Positions 24,836 to 31,237 of a DNA stretch of 34,845 nucleotides are shown here, one piece after another. The notes beneath the pieces are model-generated. The model made no database searches, was not told the origin of the DNA, and saw nothing but the letters and a program-made list of their open reading frames with translations. Position numbers and translations under genes: made by a program. The stretch is from Citromicrobium sp. (GTDB lineage Bacteria > Pseudomonadota > Alphaproteobacteria > Sphingomonadales > Sphingomonadaceae). The stretch spans positions 1 to 34,845 of the forward strand of contig QFNA01000037.1 in assembly GCA_003248395.1 (NCBI GenBank), in the 5' to 3' direction. Numbering within the stretch: position 1 is the stretch's first letter; each line of letters starts with the position of its first letter.

Positions 24836-25612
24836 CTAGAAATTGTCCTTCGCGGCGCGAAGCGCGGCAAATGTTTCCGCAGGATTTTGGCCACCCCACC
24901 GGTCGCGCAAGGCGCCATCGTCGGCGCGCAGGAAAGGGTTTGTGGCAAGCTCGCGTGCAAGAATCGTCGGCACAGTCGGTTCGCCCCGCGCGCGTTTCTG
25001 TTCAACCTGCGCGGCATACAGTCGCAGTTCGGCATTATCGGGATCGGCGTGGAGCGCGAATTTCGCATTGGCTTCGGTGTATTCGTGGGCGCAATAAAGG
25101 ATGGTATTGTCAGGCAACTGACGGACTCGATCGAGACTGTGCCAGAACTGTTCCGCGGTTCCTTCGAACATTCGGCCACAGCCCAAGGCGAAGACGCTGT
25201 CTCCGACGAATGCTATACCGGCTTTCGCAATATAGTAGGCCACATGACCATTGGTGTGACCTGACACGTCGATGACGCGCGCGTCCCATCTGCCTAGCGA
25301 GACTTGATCGCCGTTTCCGACAACGCGACCGATAGGGCTGATTTTCTCGACCTCTTCAGGTGCGGTCACAGCGGCGCCAGTCACTTCCACGATCGCCTTG
25401 TTCCCGCCGGCGTGATCGGGATGCCAATGCGTGTTCCAGATTTGCGTGATCGTCCAGCCCTTGGCCCCTGCCTGGCGCAGATACTCCTCGCCATCCGGCG
25501 TATCGATTGCAGCGGTTTCACCGCTGTCGGGATCGTGGAGGAGGAAACCGTAATTGTCGGACAGGCAGGGAAACTGGTGAATATAGGAAAGGCCCGCCTG
25601 CCAGTCTGGCAA
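24836..25612 (-). CDS. gloB: Hydroxyacylglutathione hydrolase (glyoxalase II)
   Basis: GloB hydrolyses S-lactoylglutathione to lactate and glutathione, the second step of methylglyoxal detoxification. The 258-residue metallo-beta-lactamase-fold protein has THWHPDHAGG (61-70; His62, His64, Asp66, His67), DVSGHTNGHVAYY, FVGDSVFALGCGRMFEG and YCAHEYTEANAKFA, which together supply the binuclear metal site. The only usable start is a TTG at 25612, five bases after AAAGG; no ATG, GTG or later TTG occurs before the conserved HQFPCLSDNYGF. Both the ribosome site and the start codon lie in the hairpin 25588-25622 that follows rpsA. The gene is probably reached by read-through from rpsA. Confidence 0.93.
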   Translation of the reverse strand: MPDWQAGLSYIHQFPCLSDNYGFLLHDPDSGETAAIDTPDGEEYLRQAGAKGWTITQIWNTHWHPDHAGGNKAIVEVTGAAVTAPEEVEKISPIGRVVGNGDQVSLGRWDARVIDVSGHTNGHVAYYIAKAGIAFVGDSVFALGCGRMFEGTAEQFWHSLDRVRQLPDNTILYCAHEYTEANAKFALHADPDNAELRLYAAQVEQKRARGEPTVPTILARELATNPFLRADDGALRDRWGGQNPAETFAALRAAKDNF

Positions 25613-25622
25613 GCGGGCCTTT
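25588..25622 (-). terminator. Long hairpin after rpsA that contains the gloB start signals
   Basis: A 10-bp outer stem (25588-25597 with 25613-25622) and a 5-bp inner stem (25599-25603 with 25607-25611) form one long hairpin about 30 bases after the rpsA stop. The 3' arm on the minus strand ends in only TTT, so termination may be partial. The gloB Shine-Dalgarno sequence (25618-25622) and TTG start (25610-25612) are inside the 5' half, so the hairpin would also hide them. Confidence 0.6.
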
Positions 25623-25653
25623 CTCTATTTACCCTGAAAGAGGTCGGAAGCGC

Positions 25654-27306
25654 TTAGTCTTCCTTCTTCTTCAGCGCCTCGCCGAGGATGTCGCCGAGCG
25701 ATGCGCCCGAATCGGACGAACCGAACTGCGCGACCGCTTCCTTCTCTTCGGCAATCTGGCGTGCCTTGATCGAGAAGGTCGGCTTCTTCGAACGATCGAA
25801 GCCGGTGACCCGGTCGCGACCGAGGTCCGAGCGCTTGATGAAGCCTGTTGCACCGTCTTCACCGACCTGCACTTCCAGACCACCGTCGCGAACTTCGAGG
25901 ACAGTCACGGTTACGACCTGGTTACGACGCAGGCTGTCGGCAGCGCCGGCTTCAGTAGGCGCACCCTTTTCGAGTTGCTTCATGCCGAGGCTGATGCGTT
26001 CCTTGTCGGTGTCGACATCGAGAACCACGGCTTCGACCTGCTCACCCTTGCGGTGCAGGGCGAGTGCGTCTTCACCCGAGATACCCCAAGCGATGTCGGA
26101 CATGTGCACCATGCCGTCGACGTCGCCATCGAGGCCGATGAACAGACCGAATTCGGTTGCGTTCTTGACTTCGCCTTCGACCTTCGAGCCGACCGGATGC
26201 TTCTCTGCGAACTCTTCCCAGGGATTGCGCTGGGCCTGCTTGAGGCCGAGCGAAATGCGGCGCTTCTCGCTGTCCACTTCGAGGACCATGACTTCGACTT
26301 CCTGCGAGGTCGAGACGATCTTGCCCGGGTGAACGTTCTTCTTGGTCCAGCTCATTTCCGAAACGTGGACCAGGCCTTCGATGCCAGGTTCGATTTCGAC
26401 GAATGCGCCGTATTCGGTGATGTTCGTGACGGTGCCGGTCATCTTCATGCCGATCGGATACTTGGCAGCGACACCATCCCACGGATCCGATTCCAGCTGC
26501 TTCATACCGAGGCTGATGCGCTGGGTGTCTTCGTTGATGCGGATGATCTGGACGGTCACAGTCTGGCCGATCTCGATCATTTCGCTTGGGTGGTTGACGC
26601 GCTTGTAGCTCATGTCGGTGACGTGGAGCAGGCCGTCGATACCGCCGAGGTCGACGAAGGCGCCGTAATCGGTGATATTCTTCACCACGCCGTCGATCAC
26701 CTGGCCCTCGGTCAGGTCGTTGATCAGTTCGCTGCGCTGTTCTGCACGAGTCTCTTCGAGAACCGCACGGCGCGAGACCACGATGTTACCGCGGCGACGA
26801 TCCATCTTCAGGATCTGGAAGGGCTGGGCCATGTCCATCAGCGGGGTGACATCGCGCACGGGGCGGATGTCGACCTGTGAGCCGGGCAGGAAGGCTACGG
26901 CGCCGTCGAGGTCGACGGTGAAGCCGCCCTTGACGCGGCCGAAGATGCGTCCTTCGACGCGCTTGCCTTCGCCGAATTCGCTTTCCAGCTTGTCCCAAGC
27001 CGCTTCGCGGCGGGCGCGGTCGCGCGACAGCATGGCTTCGCCGTCTGCGTTTTCAATGCGGTCGACGAAGACTTCCACTTCGGAGCCGACTTCGAGACCG
27101 TGCTCGTCATCGACGCGCATGAATTCCCGGAGATCGACGCGGCCTTCGCTCTTGAGACCGACATCGATGTGCGCCTTGCCATTTTCGATGGCGGTGACGG
27201 TGCCCTTTACGACGCGGCCTTCGAAACCGTCTTCGTCGGCGCCGCCGAGCTGTTCGTTAAGCATCGCCTCGAAATCGGCGCGCGTAGGGTTGGCTGCAGT
27301 TGCCAT
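25654..27306 (-). CDS. rpsA: 30S ribosomal protein S1 with an apparent short internal deletion
   Basis: S1 binds mRNA on the small subunit and helps unfold it for initiation. The 550-residue protein contains six S1-type OB domains; repeated blocks such as NITDYGAFVDLGGIDGLLHVTDMS, NITEYGAFVEIEPGIEGLVHVSEMS and RISLGMKQLE are obvious. The ATG at 27306 (MATAANPTRADF) is typical. In the sixth domain the text runs SDLGRDR (to Arg499) directly into VTGFDRSKKP. Alphaproteobacterial S1 normally has about 17 residues between, of the type DQRPERF and VG-x-x-VDA, forming a strand of the domain. The frame is kept. The C-terminal GSSDSGASLGDILGEAL is normal. A promoter lies at 27478-27506 and the leader is about 165 bases long. 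Confidence 0.96.
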   Translation of the reverse strand: MATAANPTRADFEAMLNEQLGGADEDGFEGRVVKGTVTAIENGKAHIDVGLKSEGRVDLREFMRVDDEHGLEVGSEVEVFVDRIENADGEAMLSRDRARREAAWDKLESEFGEGKRVEGRIFGRVKGGFTVDLDGAVAFLPGSQVDIRPVRDVTPLMDMAQPFQILKMDRRRGNIVVSRRAVLEETRAEQRSELINDLTEGQVIDGVVKNITDYGAFVDLGGIDGLLHVTDMSYKRVNHPSEMIEIGQTVTVQIIRINEDTQRISLGMKQLESDPWDGVAAKYPIGMKMTGTVTNITEYGAFVEIEPGIEGLVHVSEMSWTKKNVHPGKIVSTSQEVEVMVLEVDSEKRRISLGLKQAQRNPWEEFAEKHPVGSKVEGEVKNATEFGLFIGLDGDVDGMVHMSDIAWGISGEDALALHRKGEQVEAVVLDVDTDKERISLGMKQLEKGAPTEAGAADSLRRNQVVTVTVLEVRDGGLEVQVGEDGATGFIKRSDLGRDRVTGFDRSKKPTFSIKARQIAEEKEAVAQFGSSDSGASLGDILGEALKKKED

Positions 27307-27762
27307 AAATTGCGTAGTCCTAGTTCGTTTTGCTACCGGCCACCGGTTTTTCCGGGGTCTTTACCCGCCTCCACGCACTATTGCGTGGGCCAACGGGGCA
27401 AGAGGGCCGAATGCCGCGCGAAGCCGAATGCCACCGCACGGGTCCAGAGAATCCAGCAGGTTCCTTGAACGGGCGCGCGCATAAGCGAGAGGGGCGCGAA
27501 AGGCAAGAAAAAGCAGCATGGATGGTTGACGCACATTGTCCGCCAGACACTTGGACTTTTGCCCACGAATGCCGCGGATGCTGGGCCTTTGAGCGAAACG
27601 CATTGTGGCTATCGCGTTCGTTAATGCCACACCGCTATTGATCTTGCTGGTGTGCGGAGGGGAAACCTTTGAGTATCGAGCAAGGCTCACGAGCTTGGTC
27701 CTTTGAACGTCGCTTGCGCGAAGGCCCTCACGATCATGCGTCCTGTAGGAAAACGCTTTCCA
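27307..27762. other. 456-bp region between cmk and rpsA
   Basis: No gene could be supported here. On the minus strand it holds the rpsA leader and promoter. The leader includes a 7-bp hairpin (CCACGCA at 27371-27377 with TGCGTGG at 27382-27388) and a tandem GCCGAATGCC repeat near 27408-27434. Short open frames on both strands (for example a plus-strand TTG frame from 27669 with GGAGGGG upstream) have no recognisable features and overlap cmk, so they are left out. The remaining part, about 27510-27745, shows nothing else clear. Confidence 0.6.
27478..27506 (-). promoter_or_regulatory. rpsA promoter
   Basis: On the minus strand TTGCCT (27501-27506) and TATGCG (27478-27483) are 17 bases apart. 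The -10 and the following bases, TATGCGCGCGCC, are identical to those at the rpsD promoter, including the GC-rich discriminator. Transcription would start near 27470 and leave a leader of about 165 bases. Confidence 0.6.
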
Positions 27763-27777
27763 TCAGCACCGTTTTCC
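27748..27777. repeat. Inverted repeat over the cmk stop codon
   Basis: GGAAAACG (27748-27755) and CGTTTTCC (27770-27777) form an 8-bp stem with a 14-base loop that includes the cmk stop codon (27763-27765). Without a T-run it is at best a weak terminator or an mRNA 3'-end stabiliser. Confidence 0.35.
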
Positions 27778-28329
27778 AGTCGCTCGTGCAACGGCATCCA
27801 GCGCCGCATCGAAGGCGTGGTCCCGATCGAGCAAGCTCGTGTCGATCACGAACGCATCCTTTGCAGGCTTGAGCGGGGCTGCCGCGCGCATGCTGTCGCG
27901 TTCGTCGCGACGGCGCAGATTGTCGGCGATTTCCTTGAGCGTGACTGAACTGCCGCGATCCTGCATCTCCGGCGCAATGACCGTTCCAATATCACGCCCG
28001 TCCAGAACGGCACCGCCCGGCTGCATTGCAAAGGCGCGCTGGCGCTTGAACAGCGCATGCCGCACGGCGGGGTGGACCGATACGCGGCTCGCCAGTCCGC
28101 CCGTATCTTCATCGCGCAGGTGCGGATCTGCCAACAGGCCGTCGGGGAAAGCGGTTGCCGCCAGTGCATCACCGGCATTGTCGGGATCGCCACCGTCGAG
28201 GAAGACTTGCCGACCAACCGCACGATAGAGCAGGCCGGTATCGAGGTGGGGCAGGCCGAAATGCGCGGCAAGTGCCTTGGAAATTGTGCCTTTGCCCGAG
28301 GCTGTGGGTCCGTCGACAGCGATGATCAT
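27763..28329 (-). CDS. cmk: Cytidylate kinase with an apparent internal deletion
   Basis: Cmk phosphorylates CMP and dCMP. The sequence begins IIAVDGPTASGKGT with the P-loop GPTASGKG (7-14), then HLDTGLLYRAVGRQV and AVLDGRDIGTVIAP (107-120). The end carries RRRDERDSMRAAAPL, which binds the nucleotide base and phosphate. After IAP the protein goes directly to EMQDRG. In other Cmk proteins about 21 residues lie between, including the beta-strand K-x-F-x-x-AS and the arginine-rich start of the lid. At 188 residues it is shorter than the usual 205-225. The frame is kept, but loss of a core strand would be expected to harm activity, so either the gene is impaired or the sequence is wrong. A leaderless-type TAGTGCGCGGCC precedes the ATG. 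Confidence 0.92.
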   Translation of the reverse strand: MIIAVDGPTASGKGTISKALAAHFGLPHLDTGLLYRAVGRQVFLDGGDPDNAGDALAATAFPDGLLADPHLRDEDTGGLASRVSVHPAVRHALFKRQRAFAMQPGGAVLDGRDIGTVIAPEMQDRGSSVTLKEIADNLRRRDERDSMRAAAPLKPAKDAFVIDTSLLDRDHAFDAALDAVARATGKRC

Positions 28330-28393
28330 GGCCGCGCACTAGCCTCTTGGCAGAGACTTGAGAATGCTCCGCCGCTAATTATGTGTGCGCCGT

Positions 28394-28459
28394 GCGTGGG
28401 CCACGTCCCGTGCGTCGTCTGCCATCGCGTGGGCGACCTTCAAGTCCGGGACGGCCCGG
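28394..28459 (+). promoter_or_regulatory. Probable guanidine-II (mini-ykkC) riboswitch
   Basis: The class consists of two small hairpins with ACGR loops upstream of SugE/Gdx genes. The second hairpin here is exact: CCGGG (28446-28450), loop ACGG (28451-28454), CCCGG (28455-28459), followed 14 bases later by the AAGGAG of the exporter gene. The first is degenerate: GCGTGGG (28394-28400) pairs with CCCGTGC (28407-28413), with two G-U pairs and a 6-base loop containing ACG. A linker of 32 bases joins them. Hairpin 2 plus the downstream gene is strong support; hairpin 1 is uncertain. Confidence 0.65.
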
Positions 28460-28485
28460 CGGCTCTTTTAAAGAAGGAGACCGCC

Positions 28486-28806
28486 ATGGCGTGGGTCTAT
28501 TTGTTATCTGCCGGACTGCTGGAAATCGTCTGGGCCTATTACATGAAATTGTCGGAAGGTTTCAGCCGGCCCGGACCAACCGCGATCACCTTGCTGGCGA
28601 TGATCGCCAGCTTCGGATTGTTGGCGCTGGCCATGCGCAGCCTGCCGCTGGGCACATCCTACATGGTCTGGACGGGGATCGGCGCGGTGGGGGCGTTCAT
28701 CCTCGGCGTAGTTATGCTGGGCGAGGCGCTGACCCCGATGCGACTGTTCGCTGCGGCGCTGATCGTATCGGGTCTGGTGCTGATGAAGGCGGCGAGCCCT
28801 ACATAG
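28486..28806 (+). CDS. sugE: Small multidrug resistance family guanidinium exporter (Gdx/SugE)
   Basis: The 106-residue protein has four membrane helices and works as an antiparallel dimer that exchanges guanidinium for protons. Glu13 (LLEIVWA) is the central binding residue. Trp16, Tyr59 and Trp62 (TSYMVWTGIGAVGAFI) match the Gdx subtype rather than the EmrE multidrug subtype. AAGGAG precedes the ATG. A guanidine-II-like leader lies just upstream, which fits induction by guanidine. The gene is plus-strand, set between aroA and cmk, which are both on the minus strand, and may be a later insertion into an older aroA-cmk-rpsA array. Confidence 0.93.
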   Translation: MAWVYLLSAGLLEIVWAYYMKLSEGFSRPGPTAITLLAMIASFGLLALAMRSLPLGTSYMVWTGIGAVGAFILGVVMLGEALTPMRLFAAALIVSGLVLMKAASPT

Positions 28807-28819
28807 CTTCTTGCCCTAC

Positions 28820-29089
28820 CTAGCCCTCGCGCGGCTCGCTGCGGCGGGCGCGAGCGGCGCGGACGATGCCGAAGATCGCGATGGACGCCCAGAAGCCCTC
28901 GAGTACGAGGCTGGGCCAGTTGGTATGGACGATCAGAGACACGGTCAGCAGCGCCGCGCCAAGCAGGTTTGTACCGTGGAGGATGAACGGGTTCGGCTCC
29001 TTCTTCCACGTGAGATATCCATAGGCGAGGATGATGCACACCATCCCGACGAAGCCCACGCCGGTCGCAAATTCGGGATCGAGTCTCAC
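28820..29089 (-). CDS. CBU_0592-like small membrane protein
   Basis: This 89-residue protein has three likely membrane segments (about 10-27, 36-55 and 62-80). The pattern GFVGMVCIILAYGYLTW with NLLGAALLTVSLIV resembles the CBU_0592-type domain, whose function is not known. Its GTG start (29089) overlaps the aroA stop codon in GTGA, so it is translated with aroA. The end faces the stop of the sugE gene at a 13-bp distance. Confidence 0.75.
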   Translation of the reverse strand: MRLDPEFATGVGFVGMVCIILAYGYLTWKKEPNPFILHGTNLLGAALLTVSLIVHTNWPSLVLEGFWASIAIFGIVRAARARRSEPREG

Positions 29090-30462
29090 CGGGCCGCCTC
29101 TGACAGCAGCGCCATGAAGTTCGGAAAACTTGTGGCAATGGGTTCGGTGGTATCGAGTTCCACGCCGTCGGCGCTCGCCAGCCCCGCAATGGCCATGCTC
29201 ATCGCAATACGGTGATCGAGGTGGGTGGCGATGGGGCCGCCACCAGCCAGCGCTCTGCCGGACGACCCTTCAATGACGAGGCCGTCTGTCGTTTCCTGCA
29301 CCGTCGCGCCGACGCGGTCCAGTGCCGCGGCCATGGCGGAAAGACGGTCGCTTTCCTTGACCCGAAGTTCTTCGAGGCCCGTCGTAGAGGTGGTGCCTTC
29401 AGCAATCGCAGCGGCTACGAAAAGGATTGGGAATTCGTCGATCATGCTTGGTGCGATCGCCGGATCGACATCGATCCCGCGCAACTGCGCGTGACAGACG
29501 CGAAGGTCGGCCACGGTTTCGCCGCCCACCTCGCGCTCCTCAAGATAATCGATATTCGCTCCCATCTGGCGGAGCACTCTGTAAATGCCGTCCCGTGTGG
29601 GGTTCAGCCCGACATTCTCGATAAGGAGGTCGCTGCCGGGGACGATGCTGGCGGCCACCGCGAAAAATGCCGCGGAGGATGGATCGCCCGGGACTTCCAT
29701 GGTGCAGGGTGAGAGATCGACCGGACCAGTAATGGCAATGTGTCTTTCGCCGTCGACTTGCGTCACCTCGATGTCGACGCCGAAACCGCGAAGCATGCGT
29801 TCTGTGTGATCGCGCGTTGGGACCGGCTCGATCACAGTTGTGGTGCCCGGCGTGTTGAGCGCGGCGAGCAGCACTGCGCTCTTTACCTGCGCACTCGCGA
29901 CAGGGAGGCGATAGGTGATTGGTATGGCAGGCTGCATGCCTTCCATCATCAACGGCAAGGTTCCGCCGCCGGCGCCGTGTCGCGAGGGCGTGAAGCCAGC
30001 GCCCATTTGGGACAAAGGCACGATTACGCGGTCCATGGGGCGCCGCGACAGGCTGGCGTCCCCGATGAAATTGGCTGTGATGCCGTGGCTGGCGATCAGC
30101 CCCATCAGCAGGCGTGTCGACGTACCTGAATTGCCCATGTCGAGGGCCTGGTCGGGTTGCAGGAGCGTGCCGACACCGACACCGTGCAGGATCCAGTCTT
30201 CGCCGTCACGTTCGACAGACGCACCCATCGCGCGCAGCGCCGCAGCAGTGGCGAGGACATCCTCACCTTCCAGGAGGCCGGAAATGCGGCTGCGTCCGAC
30301 GGCGAGCGCCCCGAACATCAGCGCGCGGTGGCTGATCGACTTGTCGCCCGGGACGCGAATGCGTCCGGTCAGAGGGCCACTTGGCATGAAGCGGTGTGCG
30401 GTCACGGGCGAGTGCTTTCGGTCGGTGCGTCGGGATGCGCGCGGGTCTTTGACAGCGCACAT
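29086..30462 (-). CDS. aroA: 3-phosphoshikimate 1-carboxyvinyltransferase (EPSP synthase)
   Basis: AroA joins phosphoenolpyruvate to shikimate 3-phosphate in the chorismate pathway. The sequence has GRIRVPGDKSISHRALMFGALA with the phosphate-binding Lys, DMGNSGTSTRLLMG, GDASLSRRPMDRVI, LPVASAQVKSAVLLAAL, VPGDPSSAAFF, MIDEFPILFVAAA and ELRVKESDRL. The NSGTS form and overall length suggest the class II (glyphosate-tolerant) type common in alphaproteobacteria. I give the ATG at 30462 (458 residues). An upstream ATG at 30513 and a downstream one at MPSGPLTG are possible; AGAAGG is only one base from the 30462 ATG, so the start is unsure. The stop overlaps the next gene. Confidence 0.95.
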   Translation of the reverse strand: MCAVKDPRASRRTDRKHSPVTAHRFMPSGPLTGRIRVPGDKSISHRALMFGALAVGRSRISGLLEGEDVLATAAALRAMGASVERDGEDWILHGVGVGTLLQPDQALDMGNSGTSTRLLMGLIASHGITANFIGDASLSRRPMDRVIVPLSQMGAGFTPSRHGAGGGTLPLMMEGMQPAIPITYRLPVASAQVKSAVLLAALNTPGTTTVIEPVPTRDHTERMLRGFGVDIEVTQVDGERHIAITGPVDLSPCTMEVPGDPSSAAFFAVAASIVPGSDLLIENVGLNPTRDGIYRVLRQMGANIDYLEEREVGGETVADLRVCHAQLRGIDVDPAIAPSMIDEFPILFVAAAIAEGTTSTTGLEELRVKESDRLSAMAAALDRVGATVQETTDGLVIEGSSGRALAGGGPIATHLDHRIAMSMAIAGLASADGVELDTTEPIATSFPNFMALLSEAAR

Positions 30463-30580
30463 ACCTTCTGGCAAGGCGCGCGCGCTGTTGATTCCTGGCT
30501 CTCGGGAACCCATCAAGACAATTACGAATTCACACGGTCTTCGCCAATCGAAGCGGGCCGGCAAAGTCTAAGGATTACAC

Positions 30581-30910
30581 ATGGTCAAACCGGAATGGGG
30601 CTCCAAGCGGACCTGCCCGAACTGCGGCACGCGCTTTTACGATCTGACGAAGGACGATCCCGTCACATGCATCGAATGCGGCGAGGAATGGACGCCTGAG
30701 CCGGTGCTCAAGTCCAAGCAGCCCATCCTTGCCGAGGAAGAAAAGAAGGACAAGGAAGGCGAGGCGGATAGCGATCTGGCCGACGACGATCTGGAAGACA
30801 TCGACGAGGACGATGATTCGCCCGACAACGAGGTGGATCTCGGCGGGGACGACGATCTGGGTGTCGAAACCAAATCCAAGGGCGACGACGACGACGCGGA
30901 CGAAAGCTGA
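30581..30910 (+). CDS. TIGR02300-family zinc-ribbon protein with acidic tail
   Basis: The 109-residue protein begins with a zinc-ribbon-like domain: Cys12-x2-Cys15 (CPNCGTRFYDLTKDDPV) and Cys30-x2-Cys33 (CIECGEEW). The rest, from about 50, is a very acidic, low-complexity tail dominated by Asp and Glu (LADDDLEDIDEDDDS). The family is restricted to alphaproteobacteria and has no known function. The gene is divergent from aroA (118-bp gap) and followed by a terminator and tRNA-Ala. Confidence 0.85.
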   Translation: MVKPEWGSKRTCPNCGTRFYDLTKDDPVTCIECGEEWTPEPVLKSKQPILAEEEKKDKEGEADSDLADDDLEDIDEDDDSPDNEVDLGGDDDLGVETKSKGDDDDADES

Positions 30911-30918
30911 GCTGATTT

Positions 30919-30965
30919 GGACGGCAATCGCGCAAGGCGATGGCCGTCCGATCCGCCTTTTTGCC
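30919..30965 (+). terminator. Terminator after the TIGR02300 gene
   Basis: GGACGGC (30919-30925) and GCCGTCC (30943-30949) form the outer stem. ATCGC and GCGAT form an inner stem around GCAAG. A run of five T residues follows a few bases later (30958-30962). The distance to the T-run is longer than ideal, but the position 9 bases after the stop supports the call. Confidence 0.6.
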
Positions 30966-30980
30966 GGTCAGTAAAAACAC

Positions 30981-31009
30981 TTGCAAAGTGAATTGACCGC
31001 TCATATTGG
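30981..31009 (+). promoter_or_regulatory. Probable promoter of tRNA-Ala
   Basis: TTGCAA (30981-30986) and TATTGG (31004-31009) are 17 bases apart, followed by a GC-rich stretch before the tRNA at 31050. The match to consensus is moderate. Confidence 0.45.
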
Positions 31010-31049
31010 CGGCGCTCCCTGCCTCAAGCGGCGGGGATATCGATGGCGC

Positions 31050-31125
<76 letters not shown>

Positions 31126-31138
31126 TCGAAATACAGTC

Positions 31139-31155
31139 GGGTTGAATTTCAACCC
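31139..31155 (+). terminator. Hairpin between tRNA-Ala and ffh
   Basis: GGGTTGA (31139-31145) and TCAACCC (31149-31155) form a 7-bp stem with a 3-base loop. No T-run follows, so it may be a tRNA 3'-end processing or weak termination signal. Confidence 0.35.
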
Positions 31156-31237
31156 CGCGCTGGCCGACGAGTTCTCGTCCGCCGGCGTTTTTCGCGTTCA
31201 GCCGGAGCTTCGGCCTCGGAAAGGAGTTTGAACACTT

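Noticed and set aside
25507..26880. Long plus-strand open frame (457 codons) opposite gloB and rpsA
   Set aside because: It is the reverse of the repetitive S1 gene; its His- and Asp-rich repeats mirror the S1 repeats and are not a real protein.
27669..27872. Possible small plus-strand gene with GGAGGGG upstream of a TTG
   Set aside because: It overlaps the 3' end of cmk, has no recognised features and its composition is that of a shadow frame.
28057..28485. Long N-terminal extension of the exporter gene
   Set aside because: The extension is antisense to cmk and covers the riboswitch-like leader; the ATG at 28486 has an AAGGAG and gives the exact family length.
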